The notes under the pieces: generated by a model
What the model was told of the DNA's origin: nothing
Database searches by the model: none
What the model saw: the letters and a program-made list of their open reading frames with translations, nothing else
Position numbers and translations under genes: made by a program
Part shown: positions 16,596-26,066 of the stretch, one piece after another
How the letters are laid out: the number at the start of each line of letters is the position of its first letter
Numbering within the stretch: position 1 is the first letter of the stretch
DNA from: Georhizobium profundi
GTDB taxonomy: Bacteria > Pseudomonadota > Alphaproteobacteria > Rhizobiales > Rhizobiaceae
NCBI RefSeq assembly: GCF_003952725.1
Contig: NZ_CP032509.1
Span: 186,001-250,000, forward strand
Length of the DNA: 64,000 nucleotides
Direction of reading: 5' to 3'

Positions 16596-17144
16596 TCAAG
16601 CTCCTTTGGAAAGACGCCACATGCCCCACCACGCTACAGGCGCGAGCAGCACGACGGTCGCCATGCCGGGAAAATAGGCAAAAGGCTCTGGGGTAAACCA
16701 TGGGAAGACGATAAAGTGCGCGAGCTCCGTGATGCCCATGGCAGCGAATAAGGTCCAGGCGAGATAGGTGCCGAAACTGTACCCGCGGCTGACCAGGACG
16801 GGCATCAGCAGCCACGCTCCAACGGACAGCAGGACCAGCAGGATCACCTGCCAGGAAGCGGCTTCGGGCGTCACTATGCCGGTAATCTCCGCCAGCCTCT
16901 CGAAGAAGCCCATCGAGTATTCTTCGATGCGGTGAAGGGCGAAGAGCGCTAGTGCAAGAAAGTACGGGGTCCTGATCGCGGTGAAGGACGGGGTTGTCGG
17001 AAAGATCAGCCACAGCACGAACCCGCCGAGGAATCCGGAGGTGAAGATCAGCATCGTCCAGAAGCCGAAGGCGGAATAGCCAAGAACGAGAACCGCAACG
17101 GTGAAAAGGAATGCCGCTGTGACGGTCGTGGGATTGCTGGTCAT
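16596..17144 (-). CDS. HXXEE-domain membrane protein
   Basis: 182 residues with about five membrane helices. The family signature is present as His71-R-I-Glu74-Glu75, followed by a second His in LAHFIVFPWF. The function of HXXEE proteins is unknown; the conserved His and Glu residues in the membrane suggest metal or proton chemistry. It is directly upstream of the CDF exporter. A broken relative lies at 26067-26550. The ATG at 17144 gives a normal first helix; the frame is open further upstream without good starts. Confidence 0.75.
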   Translation of the reverse strand: MTSNPTTVTAAFLFTVAVLVLGYSAFGFWTMLIFTSGFLGGFVLWLIFPTTPSFTAIRTPYFLALALFALHRIEEYSMGFFERLAEITGIVTPEAASWQVILLVLLSVGAWLLMPVLVSRGYSFGTYLAWTLFAAMGITELAHFIVFPWFTPEPFAYFPGMATVVLLAPVAWWGMWRLSKGA

Positions 17145-17331
17145 GGCCGACCCCGCAACGCGGATGTTGAGGCTCGGAGGACTAAAGCCTGATCGGGCTT
17201 GTTCGCCCCGCGGGCCTTGAAAGTGTGTGACAACGCGGCATCGGTCGGAAGCGCGCAAGGGCCTCCGGTCTGCTGCTTTCTGAATGTGGTTTCGCGGAAC
17301 ATCGGCGGCTCACCTGATCCTGACTTGATTA
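17145..17331. other. Leader region of the HXXEE-CDF operon
   Basis: The region from the HXXEE start codon back to the MerR-type promoter forms an untranslated leader of roughly 190 bp. I see no gene or strong hairpin in it. Confidence 0.4.
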
Positions 17332-17362
17332 AGACTGCATCCTCTAGCCGCTAGAGGAGCAA
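17332..17362 (-). promoter_or_regulatory. MerR-type promoter of the HXXEE-CDF operon
   Basis: On the minus strand: -35 TTGCTC, 19-bp spacer CTCTAGCGGCTAGAGGATG, poor -10 CAGTCT. Positions 17341-17357 form the best palindrome of the set (CCTCTAGC, one base, GCTAGAGG). It lies about 190 bp upstream of the HXXEE start. Confidence 0.7.
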
Positions 17363-17611
17363 GCGAATTTTGCAGGTCGGAAAACTTCTGGGCCATTTCC
17401 GCTAGACGTCTTTTCGAGGGGCTCCTCATGGTTTGCGACATGGTGTTGGATTTTTGCCTCGCGCCGCCTGCCTCTCGCTCTCTCGGCGCAGAAGCAGTAT
17501 TCGGCCTCGGCTAGCGGAACCTAGGAATTGTGCGGCTAACGAGAGAGCGAACTTCAAATAGTCGTGCAACAATTGGCCTCTAACAGTCTCCGCTTGAAAC
17601 TTGGGGTAACG

Positions 17612-17881
17612 ATGGGTGGGGTCATGTTGGAGGAGCAGAAGTTTGAATTTGTTGCCCAGGATGCGGGCACGCGTGTCGCGGCGGTCAGTCACGGGAGGGA
17701 CATCTGGCTCTACAGGCTGCTTGTAAGATTGTGGAAAGCTCCGCTGCGTGCATGGCACAGGCGCTATTTGGCTTCCTTGAGCGACCGTCAGTTGTTGGAT
17801 GCTGGCATCGATCTGACGCGTGCGGGCAGGGGCAGGGGCTCGGCCGCACGCCTCGATCCGAATCTCGAAGGTCTTCGGTAG
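17612..17881 (+). CDS. DUF1127 small basic protein
   Basis: 89 residues; the C-terminal half (LYRLLVRLWKAPLRAWHRR, then LASLSDRQLLDAGIDL) is a clear DUF1127 domain. DUF1127 proteins in alphaproteobacteria are short, Arg-rich, and some bind RNA and affect phosphate or stress physiology. The N-terminal 40 residues are an extension without a family. An ATG at 17624 is an alternative start. A good terminator follows at 17943-17977. Confidence 0.7.
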   Translation: MGGVMLEEQKFEFVAQDAGTRVAAVSHGRDIWLYRLLVRLWKAPLRAWHRRYLASLSDRQLLDAGIDLTRAGRGRGSAARLDPNLEGLR

Positions 17882-17942
17882 TCTGCGTCACCGAAGTCAC
17901 ATCCTGCAGTCGTCGGACGGCGGGATAAAACATGCCCACTTA

Positions 17943-17977
17943 AAGGCGTGCCGCGAAGCTCGGTGCGCCTTCTTTTT
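17943..17977 (+). terminator. Rho-independent terminator after the DUF1127 gene
   Basis: Stem AAGGCGTGCC / GGTGCGCCTT (ten pairs, two of them G-T), a 9-base loop, then TCTTTTT. It lies 62 bp after the DUF1127 stop codon and before the convergent regulator gene. Confidence 0.75.
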
Positions 17978-18055
17978 GTGTTCTGTTTTCCCGCTCTCAC
18001 TCGGAGCGTGATGTGGATCCACATAAGGATGGGCGCGGACGCCGGCTCTGCCGCC

Positions 18056-19699
18056 TCAAGCAAAGCGGTCGGGCAGGCGCGGATGCGTCACGACAAGCTC
18101 ATCGGGAACAGCCGCCTTTCCGAAGCGCCGAACGACAAGCGTCAACAGGGTGCGAATGTCATTTTCCCTGTGCGCCGGATCGCTGAACAGCCGGGCCGAT
18201 ACGTAGCTCTGCCACTTCAGCAGCGCCGCCGCCTTTCCGCGCGAAAGCGTCATCGTCACCGCTTTGGCCCGAAGTGAAAGCTTCTCGGGATGCGAAAACA
18301 GCGGCTCGTACAGAAACATAAGGGCGGCGGACATGCGGTAGAGCTGCCGCTTGGCTTCGTGGAGGCGCTCGTAGTCCGACACCGCGCGCAACGCCTGAAG
18401 CTTGAGGGTGAGGGTGTAGAAATGCGTCTTCGAGCCCGGAGGCACGAGATTCAGCGCCTGATCGATGCAGCGCAGCGCAGCCTCGGTTTCGCCCGCGAAC
18501 GCCCGGAACTGGCCGACGATCGCCAGCGATCCGGCCGCCGATACGCTGGAAGCGTAGGCTTCCTCGGATAACTCGCGTGCGAGGTCGAAATAGCCGCGCT
18601 GAAGGAAATGAAGCAGCTTGGCCGCCATAATGGCGTATTCCGGCTGGGACTGGATATGAGGCAGCGCCTCGAGAACCAGCGCCTCGATGTCGTTCTCGTC
18701 CTGGGGCCGGTCGTCGATGCCGTTCTGAAACAGATTGTAGCCGAACTGGATGTACTTCGAATGTATGTGCGTGGCATACATCACCTTGAGGGACGCATCG
18801 TCTGGGCTGTCCTTCCGCAGATGCCTGAGCCGAACCTCGTTCTCCTTCCATGCAGCCACGACCCGGCTCTCGTGCAGCGACACCAGTTTCTGAAGATGCC
18901 CGTCGCTGTCGGTCGGCACGCCGGGGCCGAGTTCCAGATGGGTTGAGGCCGATTGCATCAGCACCGGCAGCGGGAGATCATCCCCGACATACGTGGCCAA
19001 TGACCGCCAGGTCTCCGCTAGAAGGAGCCTTGTCACCTCGGCGGCGGATCGTATGGAATGCGCTGGATCGTCATCTGGCACCATGACGCGGCGAACCGCC
19101 AATATCCGGCCTGAGCGAAATTGCCGCGTCGTGGCGACGCAATTCACCGCACCGCGTTCCTCGAAGAATGTCAACTCAACCGAAAGGGTAGGCATAGTAT
19201 CGGTGAAGTCGGGTGCAGGCGGGCAATCCGGCGCAAGCATAACTCGCCGTTCGGGTGGTAATTCGGATCGGAACGCTCCGTGCAGATGTGACGCGAACCT
19301 CTCGGCAAGGGCGCGGCGGTCGTCGAGATTGTCGATTCCCTTGAGCGGGCCTACTATGAGATAGGCGGCCGCGTAGTTGGCATCGACGCTCGGAGCGCCA
19401 CCGATCCAGACATAGCCTTCCCCATAGCGCGTCGCGATGAATCGCGGCTCGCGGGCGTTGTCCGAAAGCTTGCGGCGCAACCGATTGACCAGGAAATCGA
19501 TGTTCCGGTCGCCATTGTCGGAGCCTGACCCTGTGACCGCATCCAGAATCTGATCGCGGGTCAGGATTCTGTTCGGATGCCGCACCAACACCGCGAGCGC
19601 CCGCTTCTCGGAGCGCGTGAATGAAATCCGTTTGCCGCCCGGCATTTCCACGAAGGAAAAATCTGGAGCAAGCCTTATGCTTACAGGTTTCTCGCCCAC
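18056..19699 (-). CDS. Winged-helix transcriptional regulator with a long C-terminal helical domain
   Basis: 547 residues: an OmpR/PhoB-type winged helix at about 20-105 (FTRSEKRALAVLVRHPNRILTR, NIDFLVNRLRRKLSD and ATRYGEGYVW segments), then about 440 residues with helical repeats resembling TPR or SARP/HilA-type sensor regions. There is no receiver domain and no membrane helix. Target genes and signal are unknown. It stands alone and is convergent with the DUF1127 gene. The upstream 220 bp are AT-rich compared with the neighbours. Confidence 0.8.
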   Translation of the reverse strand: MGEKPVSIRLAPDFSFVEMPGGKRISFTRSEKRALAVLVRHPNRILTRDQILDAVTGSGSDNGDRNIDFLVNRLRRKLSDNAREPRFIATRYGEGYVWIGGAPSVDANYAAAYLIVGPLKGIDNLDDRRALAERFASHLHGAFRSELPPERRVMLAPDCPPAPDFTDTMPTLSVELTFFEERGAVNCVATTRQFRSGRILAVRRVMVPDDDPAHSIRSAAEVTRLLLAETWRSLATYVGDDLPLPVLMQSASTHLELGPGVPTDSDGHLQKLVSLHESRVVAAWKENEVRLRHLRKDSPDDASLKVMYATHIHSKYIQFGYNLFQNGIDDRPQDENDIEALVLEALPHIQSQPEYAIMAAKLLHFLQRGYFDLARELSEEAYASSVSAAGSLAIVGQFRAFAGETEAALRCIDQALNLVPPGSKTHFYTLTLKLQALRAVSDYERLHEAKRQLYRMSAALMFLYEPLFSHPEKLSLRAKAVTMTLSRGKAAALLKWQSYVSARLFSDPAHRENDIRTLLTLVVRRFGKAAVPDELVVTHPRLPDRFA

Positions 19700-19923
19700 C
19701 TACCCCACCCAAGCGCGCCCAAAAACCGCGACGATCGCAGGAACACTATTTAACAATAGCAACTCCTCCCGCCAACAAACATTTCAAACAAGCCAACCGC
19801 GATAGCACAAAACTGCACACAACTCATCTTGGGTGTTGTTACGTCGAGCCGGCCCCTCAGCAGACTATGTGAGGAACCGTCGGAACAGTTCTTTGGAAGC
19901 GCCAACAGCAAATGTCTGAAAAC

Positions 19924-21225
19924 TCAACTGGCCCTCTGCACCTGCTTGATCTTTTCCGGCTCGCTGATCGCATTGCCGGGTTCCTTACCAAGCACCGCCT
20001 CGGTGATCGAGTTGGGAACGCGACGAGGCGTCTCGAGAAGTCCCAGCAGCGGCATAACGATCAGAAAGAAGCCGAAATAGAACAGCGAAGAGACCTGCAT
20101 CAACGGTATGTAGATGCCTTCCGCAGGCTTCGCTCCCAGCCACCCGAGGAAAAGGGCGTTGGCTGCGAAAAGCCAGAAGAACAACTTGTACCAGGGGCGA
20201 TAGACCGCCGAGCGAACCTTTGACGTGTCGAGCCAAGGCACGAAGAACAGCACCGCAATAGCGCCGAACATCGCAAGCACGCCGCCGAGCTTTGCGTCGA
20301 TAGGCCCGATGTTGAAAGTGACCGCTCTCAGGATCGCGTAGAACGGCAGGAAATACCATTCGGGAACGATCTTCGCGGGCGTCCTGAGCGGATCGGCCTG
20401 CACGTAATTGTCCGCATGGCCCAGATAGTTCGGAATATAGAAGACGAAGTATGCGAACACGATCAGGAAGATCACCATGCCGACCGCGTCTTTCGTGGTC
20501 GCATAAGGCGTGAAGGGCAACGTGTCCGTCTTGTGCTTGACCTCTATGCCTGTGGGGTTGGTCTGTCCGGTGACGTGCAGCGCCCAGACATGCAGGACGA
20601 CCACGCCCGCAATCATGAAGGGCAGCAGGTAGTGAAGTGCAAAGAACCTGTTCAGCGTCGGACTGTCGACCGCAAAACCGCCAAGCAGAAGCTGCTGGAG
20701 CCACTCCCCGACCAAGGGGATGGCCGTAAAAAATCCGGTGATCACCGTCGCGCCCCAGAAGCTCATCTGCCCCCATGGGAGGACGTAGCCCATGAAGCCA
20801 GTAGCCATCATCAGGAGGTAGATGATGCACCCAAGGATCCAAAGCAGCTCGCGAGGAGCCTTGTAAGAGCCGTAGTACAGTCCGCGAAAGATGTGGAGAT
20901 AGACGGCGATGAAGAAGAATGAAGCTCCGTTGGAATGCAGATATCGCAGGAGCCAACCTGAATTGACGTCACGCATGATCTTCTCGACCGAATCGAACGC
21001 CGTTGCGGTGCTCGCCGAGTAGTGCATCGCCAGCACGATTCCGGTCGCTATCTGGAGGACCAGCATCAGTGTCAGAATGCCGCCGAACGTATAGGCGTAG
21101 TTCAGATTGCGTGGAACAGGATAGGATACGAAGGAATCATGGATCAGTCGCGGAAGCGGCATGCGCGCATCGACCCAGCGGCCAATACCTGACTTTGGGA
21201 CGTATCTGGATGGCGACCCCGACAT
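19924..21225 (-). CDS. Cytochrome b of a bc1-type complex, orphan copy
   Basis: 433 residues: a full-length cytochrome b with the heme-ligand helices ([22 protein letters not shown] with [18 protein letters not shown] with [10 protein letters not shown]) and the quinol-site motif [13 protein letters not shown]. It normally works with a Rieske protein and cytochrome c1, whose genes usually sit beside it; neither is here. The ATG at 21225 has an AAGGAGGGG Shine-Dalgarno. The MerR-type promoter at 21275-21305 is directly upstream. It is probably an alternative cytochrome b used under metal stress together with chromosomal partners (inference). Confidence 0.92.
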   Translation of the reverse strand: MSGSPSRYVPKSGIGRWVDARMPLPRLIHDSFVSYPVPRNLNYAYTFGGILTLMLVLQIATGIVLAMHYSASTATAFDSVEKIMRDVNSGWLLRYLHSNGASFFFIAVYLHIFRGLYYGSYKAPRELLWILGCIIYLLMMATGFMGYVLPWGQMSFWGATVITGFFTAIPLVGEWLQQLLLGGFAVDSPTLNRFFALHYLLPFMIAGVVVLHVWALHVTGQTNPTGIEVKHKTDTLPFTPYATTKDAVGMVIFLIVFAYFVFYIPNYLGHADNYVQADPLRTPAKIVPEWYFLPFYAILRAVTFNIGPIDAKLGGVLAMFGAIAVLFFVPWLDTSKVRSAVYRPWYKLFFWLFAANALFLGWLGAKPAEGIYIPLMQVSSLFYFGFFLIVMPLLGLLETPRRVPNSITEAVLGKEPGNAISEPEKIKQVQRAS

Positions 21226-21274
21226 TCTGTTCCCCTCCTTTGATCCGGTCGATCTCCGATCGTACAATCCGGAG

Positions 21275-21305
21275 TCCGTAACACCTCACGCTGCTTGAGC
21301 TTCAA
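21275..21305 (-). promoter_or_regulatory. MerR-type promoter of the cytochrome b gene
   Basis: On the minus strand: -35 TTGAAG, 19-bp spacer CTCAAGCAGCGTGAGGTGT, -10 TACGGA, 50 bp before the cytochrome b start codon. The divergent MerR gene begins 138 bp to the right, the usual sensor/target layout. Confidence 0.75.
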
Positions 21306-21442
21306 GACCCTTCGAGACTTCTAGATGCGACAAATTTGTCCCCATGACATCGAGGCCCCAGCACAGGAGGCGAGATGGCGGGCACCTTGAGCATCATCTC
21401 AACCGTGCTACATCGGCGAAAAACAAGAGGACCGCAAAGACC

Positions 21443-21877
21443 ATGGGCGCAAGGACTTACTCGATCGGCGAGGCAGCAAGAGAGAGCGGCGTCAAGGTGC
21501 CGACAATCCGCTACTACGAGGATATCGGCTTGCTAGGGAGAATCGCGCGCAGCGACGGCAATCGGCGCTTCTACGACCGGTCCGACGTCAGCCGCCTCTC
21601 CTTCATCCGCCATGCGCGTGAACTTGGCTTCGAGGTGGATGCGATCCGCACGCTGCTGAAATTGCAGGACGATCCCGACCAATCATGCGAGGCCGCTGAC
21701 GCGATTGCAAAGGCGCGCCTCGACGATGTCGAGCGGCGCATCTCAAGCCTGAAACTGCTGCGCGTCGAGCTCAAGAAGATGATGCACGAATGCGCTTCGG
21801 GCCGGATCAGCGAATGTCGCGTCATCGAGATCCTCGCGGACAGCAGTCACCTTCACGGCAAACTCGTCGATCCTTGA
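21443..21877 (+). CDS. MerR-family metal sensor, second copy
   Basis: 144 residues: a winged helix (VPTIRYYEDIGLL), dimerisation helix and metal loop. Cys82, Cys117 and Cys125 have the same spacing as Cys78/113/121 of the MerR protein at 8661-9074, so it is also of the CadR/PbrR/ZntR type. It is divergent from the cytochrome b gene and its MerR-type promoter. A weak plus-strand element, TTGAGC at 21295 with TCTAGA 19 bp later, could give self-regulation but lacks the dyad. I chose the ATG at 21443 because it matches the usual MerR N-terminus; an earlier start would add 33 unlikely residues. Confidence 0.88.
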   Translation: MGARTYSIGEAARESGVKVPTIRYYEDIGLLGRIARSDGNRRFYDRSDVSRLSFIRHARELGFEVDAIRTLLKLQDDPDQSCEAADAIAKARLDDVERRISSLKLLRVELKKMMHECASGRISECRVIEILADSSHLHGKLVDP

Positions 21878-21905
21878 ACCAGGCTCGCGCAAGGGGGGGC
21901 AGCTT

Positions 21906-22634
21906 TCATCGTTGTGCAAGCCAGGACAGCGGCACGATGATCCCGAGGAGGATGGGCTGGTGCAGGAGGTAGATCGCGAGGCTGTGCCGCCCCATCCAGA
22001 CGAGCAGACGTGCTGGCTTCCCGGCAGCGAGCAAGTTCGCGAAGCTGGTATTCAAGTCAGCTGACAGAAGCCACTTTGCCACGGCAACGCCCATCAGCGT
22101 CAGGCCGACCCACGGAAAGATCGGCACGAAATCGTTGCTTGGCGGCACCTGCTCCGCGAACCCGATCCAGGCCAGCCAGCGCGTGTCGAAGATCGTTGAC
22201 CGCCAAAGCATCGGCATGGAGAAGACGGCGATGCCACCCAGGAGGCATGTCCATGCGCGTGCCCGCAGAAACAGCGTACCGATCAATGTGGCGGCGGCAA
22301 TCGCGTGCAGGATGCCAAAGTAGATGAAGGTCCCCGGAAGGACATACCACGTCACAACCGTGATCGCAGCGGCCGACGCGGCGATCTTTGCCAGGCGTAT
22401 GAAGTAGCTGGAAGGCTGAAAGCCGGCCCTGTCTGCCAATACGAGACCGACACCGACAAGGATCATGAAAGTGCCGGCAAGGCTACGTCCGAAGGCCAAC
22501 CACAACGGATGGTTGGCGACGCCGGCGATAAAGCCCGTGAACTCCAGATCCCAGACGAAGTGGAAAAATACCACACCGGCGATAGCAGCGCCGCGGACGG
22601 CGTCGATAGCCCAGAGTCGCATGGAGTTCGTCAT
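21906..22634 (-). CDS. DUF1624 membrane acyltransferase-like protein
   Basis: 242 residues, seven or more membrane helices. The N-terminal AIDAVRGAAIAGVVFFHFVWD segment and the C-terminal GRHSLAIYLLHQP are typical of the DUF1624/heparan-alpha-glucosaminide N-acetyltransferase-like family, which moves acyl groups across the membrane to envelope sugars. The substrate is unknown. The start lies 33 bp below one of the best MerR-type promoters (22667-22697). It converges with the second MerR gene. Confidence 0.85.
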   Translation of the reverse strand: MTNSMRLWAIDAVRGAAIAGVVFFHFVWDLEFTGFIAGVANHPLWLAFGRSLAGTFMILVGVGLVLADRAGFQPSSYFIRLAKIAASAAAITVVTWYVLPGTFIYFGILHAIAAATLIGTLFLRARAWTCLLGGIAVFSMPMLWRSTIFDTRWLAWIGFAEQVPPSNDFVPIFPWVGLTLMGVAVAKWLLSADLNTSFANLLAAGKPARLLVWMGRHSLAIYLLHQPILLGIIVPLSWLAQR

Positions 22635-22666
22635 GCAATGCCTTCATCTAAGGTTCCACGGGACAG

Positions 22667-22697
22667 ACTATAGGACCTCGACCTGCTTGAGGTTCAA
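22667..22697 (-). promoter_or_regulatory. MerR-type promoter of the DUF1624 gene
   Basis: On the minus strand: -35 TTGAAC, 19-bp spacer CTCAAGCAGGTCGAGGTCC, -10 TATAGT. This is the closest to consensus of the ten. The spacer differs at one base from the one at 26887-26905 (APC permease). Confidence 0.82.
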
Positions 22698-22780
22698 TTC
22701 CGATCTTGCTCACCGCAGCGAACTAAGATGCGGAGCTCGACCCACCATTGTCGCATGGCTCGCGCCCGGTTGGCCAACCC

Positions 22781-23347
22781 TCAACGACTGATCCGATAGA
22801 CAGACGCGGGTGGAAAGTTGCGGAATTCCGTTCCGATCATCTCAACCTTCAAGTCAAGACGTCGAAGGACGCTTTCGGGAATTGGGCTTCGCCATCCATA
22901 TGTGAATTGGTAAAAGCCCGCTTTCGGTTCCAGCAGCCTGAATGAGCCGGCAAGAATCCGCAGAACTTTGGAAGCCGGCATTGCCAGCAGCGGCAGTCCG
23001 CTGATGGCCGCTCCATGAAGCCTTGGTTGGGGGAGATTGCTCATGGATAGACGCGCAGCGTCGGCGCGCACGATCATCGCCCCGGGGTAGCGCTGCGCGA
23101 GAATGTCAGCAAACTCCTCGCCCAGCTCGACCAGGGTGAGTTCATTTTGCATTACGCCCCGGCGGATCAGCGCCTCCGTGAAAACCCCGGTGCCAGGGCC
23201 AAATTCGATTACCGGCCCGATCCCCGGGTGAACATGCCTGGTGATCAGTGCAGCGAGGTGCGCGCTCGAGGGGATGGCGGCACCGACGCGCAGCGGGTTG
23301 GCGACCCATGCGCGCAGGAAAGTTAGCCTGTCGGCCGATTGGGGCAT
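22781..23347 (-). CDS. SAM-dependent methyltransferase, phospholipid N-methyltransferase-like
   Basis: 188 residues. Motif I is VIEFGPGTGVFTEAL, with an acidic end of strand 2 (LTLVELGEEF). The opening FLRAWVANPLRVGAAIPSS matches COG3963 phospholipid N-methyltransferases (PmtA-like, making phosphatidylcholine from phosphatidylethanolamine) and the related rRNA dimethylase fold. A membrane-lipid role is the best guess. The MerR-type promoter at 23442-23472 lies about 95 bp upstream. Confidence 0.75.
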   Translation of the reverse strand: MPQSADRLTFLRAWVANPLRVGAAIPSSAHLAALITRHVHPGIGPVIEFGPGTGVFTEALIRRGVMQNELTLVELGEEFADILAQRYPGAMIVRADAARLSMSNLPQPRLHGAAISGLPLLAMPASKVLRILAGSFRLLEPKAGFYQFTYGWRSPIPESVLRRLDLKVEMIGTEFRNFPPASVYRISR

Positions 23348-23441
23348 TGTTTCGATCTCTCGCTGCCGGGTGAAGCCGCTCGCAGCCGGTACGGCCTCGA
23401 GGTTTCCCTGCGAATCAGCCAGTCAGTTGGATAGCCGCCAG

Positions 23442-23472
23442 ATGTTCCCACCTCTAGCAGCATGAGGTTCAA
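23442..23472 (-). promoter_or_regulatory. MerR-type promoter of the methyltransferase gene
   Basis: On the minus strand: -35 TTGAAC, 19-bp spacer CTCATGCTGCTAGAGGTGG, weak -10 GAACAT. The dyad and the -35 match the other sites well. Confidence 0.65.
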
Positions 23473-24060
23473 GCCCTCGCTCGTGTCCGCAGGACGAAAT
23501 CACGATCGACGGCCGTCAACCGAACTGCGCTGACGGGTACAGGGCACTGCGCGATGCAGGAAAGCTGTCGATGCGCATCATAGACTGGTTTTCGCTCTCG
23601 ACCACAAAGTCGCGTCCCGCAATTCGAGGGCTCGTGGCGCACAAAAGTTGCCCAAGAGCTTCCGCCTCCCCACCGCCTAAAAGCGTGGGGGTTTCCTGAT
23701 CCCCTATCGGGGACTCTAAAACAGGCACCAATTTGGCGGACTCTATGAGGAGCCCTACCACAATCATGGCATTGGCCAGGCCAGACGGTGATCGTCGATG
23801 GCGAATGGATCCGCAAAGTGCGCGGGCTGGAACCTCTGAACCGGTCGGGTCATATTCGAGCCTAATTCTCTTCATAGTCGGACTACAGAAAGCCGCGAAC
23901 GAGGCCGTCGGTGCAGCCCCATAGGGGGCGTTCCAAGACAAGCAACATTTTTGCGGCGGGGAGGAGTTCCTCCTAGCGGGAGCGATACGCGTGTTGACCA
24001 CGATGGTCTTCGCGCTATGAGAGACACTTGTGAAGGCCTGAGGGATAGCAGCCACAAAAA
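23473..24060. other. Intergenic, no recognisable gene
   Basis: This 588-bp stretch lies between the methyltransferase promoter and the M23 peptidase. A 179-codon open frame on the minus strand (23516-24055) has no Shine-Dalgarno, no signal and low-complexity composition. I see no repeat or terminator. It may be decayed DNA. Confidence 0.5.
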
Positions 24061-26013
24061 ATGCCGTCTGTCGATGACCCCCTTGCTTCGTTAGGGAACG
24101 AACCTCCGTTGGTTGTCGGCGGCCGCACTAAGCCACCGGACCGGCGTGAAGTCTCGATCCGATGGCTATCGGGAACATTTCTGACCGGCGTCACCTCAAG
24201 TATCTTGATGGGCGTGGCGCTGTTTGCGGCCCTCGACGGTCGCGAAGTTCTTGCCACGCCGCCCGAGGTTCTAAGCCTGCTTTCAGCCGATTGGTCCAAT
24301 GACAGCCAGTTGGCCACCAAGGCGGGTCGACTCGTTCCGCCGCGCAATCTGGCGAGTCTGACCGACCGCAGACGGATGGAACTGGCAACGATGACCCGGT
24401 CGGGCGACCGCGATGTGTTGCGCACGATGCCGTTTGTCCAGGCCCGGATGTCGCTGGCGGCCGGCCATGCGACGAGCCGCGCATATCCCGCCTTCGACGG
24501 CTTGGAGATTTTTGCCGAGGAAGGAGTCGCTCAACCCACTTCGAGCGCGGGCATCATCTACGGCGCCAGCGTCGAGAACGTAGTCCGTCTGCGAACGATC
24601 GATTTTCCTCTCGAGACCGACGTCTCCGACGCAAGTAGCGATTTGTCAGCCGAAGAGGTTGAGGTCGTGGTGCGCAATCTCAGTGCCCTCCTCACCGATG
24701 GCGACGTGCGGGTCGCGGCTCTCCATTTCGTTGACCCTGAGCGTTTCGGCAGTTCGCCGACCATAAGTGATCTGCAAGGGCCTACCGGCATTCGGATCGT
24801 GGCGGAGAATGCTTCGGTTGCTATCCGGGCAAGGAGCGGCGATCCCATCCTCGACTATGCTGAGGACGTCATCCCCTTTCATGCCGAAGGCGAAATTGAG
24901 GAAGCGCTGGAGCGGGCAGGCTACACAAGCGCTAATGCAGATGGGATGGCGTCGGCCCTTTCCACCATGCTAGGAACGCCGGTGCTGAAGGCTGGCAGCG
25001 TTCTGCGACTCGGTATCGAGGCGCGTCTTGGGGAAAGCCGCATCGTGCGCGCGAGCGTCTACGATGTAGATCGGCATGTGTCCACAGTCGCTCTCAACGA
25101 TAGGCGGCAGTATGTGCCAGGAAGCGAGCCGGAGCCTAGCCCCGCGTTGCAGGCGGCTTTCGACACCACTCACCCGCCCGCTATGTACAGCCGCGAAGAT
25201 CCACCAACCCTCTATGACGGAATTTACCGAGCCGCTTTTTCTCATGGGCTGACGCGTTCCATGACCCGAAAGCTGGTTCGGCTGCTCGCCGCCGATGCTG
25301 ATCTTCAATCGCGTCTCAATCAAGCGGACAGCATCGAGGTCTTCTTTTCACAGCCTGATGGCGAGGACAACGCTACGCAAGAGTCGGAACTCCTGTTCGT
25401 GCGGGCCACCATGGGTGGTGCCGAGCGCGCATTCTATCGCTTTCAGATGCAGGACGGCACTATCGGCTACTTCGACGAGAGCGGGCGTAGTGCCCGGCAG
25501 TTTCTCCTCCGCAATCCGATTCCTAACGGGAGATTCACGTCTGGCTTCGGCAATCGACGCCACCCGATACTCGGCTACGCCCGCGCTCATACTGGAGTCG
25601 ATTGGGCGGCCCCACGAGGCACGCCGATAATCGCTTCCGGGGACGGCGTCGTCGAACAGGCCGGCTGGAGTGGCGGCTATGGCCGTCAGACCATCATCAG
25701 TCACGCGAACGGCTATCAGACGACCTTCAATCACCAGGACAGGATCGCAGATGGAGTGGTACCAGGCGCACGCGTCCGGCAAGGCCAGATAATCGGCTAT
25801 GTAGGCTCGACGGGCCTTTCGACCGGAAACCACCTTCACTACGAACTCATCGTCAACGACACCAAGGTGGACCCGATGCGAGTCCGTCTGCCGGCGGAGC
25901 GAATGCTCGCAGGAGATGAGCTGCAGGCCTTCCTGGCCGAGCGAGCGAGGATCGATGGAGCTCTGATTCTGGAACAAGCTCGCACAACGACTTCCATACG
26001 TGCTCCCGTCTAG
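24061..26013 (+). CDS. M23-family (LytM) peptidase, membrane anchored
   Basis: 650 residues: a cytoplasmic N-terminus, one membrane helix near 40-60, a long periplasmic region with two or three LysM- or opacity-like stretches, and a C-terminal LytM domain (about 485-610). The zinc site is intact: HPILGYARAHTGVDW gives the His and HxxxD, and NHLHYEL gives the HxH. The family cleaves peptidoglycan cross-links or activates amidases. The promoter and Shine-Dalgarno are not obvious. It adds to the cell-wall enzymes of the island (SleB and three L,D-transpeptidases). Confidence 0.9.
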   Translation: MPSVDDPLASLGNEPPLVVGGRTKPPDRREVSIRWLSGTFLTGVTSSILMGVALFAALDGREVLATPPEVLSLLSADWSNDSQLATKAGRLVPPRNLASLTDRRRMELATMTRSGDRDVLRTMPFVQARMSLAAGHATSRAYPAFDGLEIFAEEGVAQPTSSAGIIYGASVENVVRLRTIDFPLETDVSDASSDLSAEEVEVVVRNLSALLTDGDVRVAALHFVDPERFGSSPTISDLQGPTGIRIVAENASVAIRARSGDPILDYAEDVIPFHAEGEIEEALERAGYTSANADGMASALSTMLGTPVLKAGSVLRLGIEARLGESRIVRASVYDVDRHVSTVALNDRRQYVPGSEPEPSPALQAAFDTTHPPAMYSREDPPTLYDGIYRAAFSHGLTRSMTRKLVRLLAADADLQSRLNQADSIEVFFSQPDGEDNATQESELLFVRATMGGAERAFYRFQMQDGTIGYFDESGRSARQFLLRNPIPNGRFTSGFGNRRHPILGYARAHTGVDWAAPRGTPIIASGDGVVEQAGWSGGYGRQTIISHANGYQTTFNHQDRIADGVVPGARVRQGQIIGYVGSTGLSTGNHLHYELIVNDTKVDPMRVRLPAERMLAGDELQAFLAERARIDGALILEQARTTTSIRAPV

Positions 26014-26066
26014 CGGCAAAAAGTGTCGGAAGGAGCGGGAGTGCATACCGCGCTCCTACCGAAAAA

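Noticed and set aside
21295..21325. A plus-strand MerR-type promoter for the second MerR gene (TTGAGC, 19 bp, TCTAGA)
   Set aside because: The spacing fits but the spacer has no CTCTAGC-type dyad, and it overlaps the better minus-strand site. Kept only as a possibility in the MerR entry.
23516..24055. A 179-codon open frame on the minus strand
   Set aside because: No ribosome site, no recognisable domain and a composition unlike the neighbours' coding frames.
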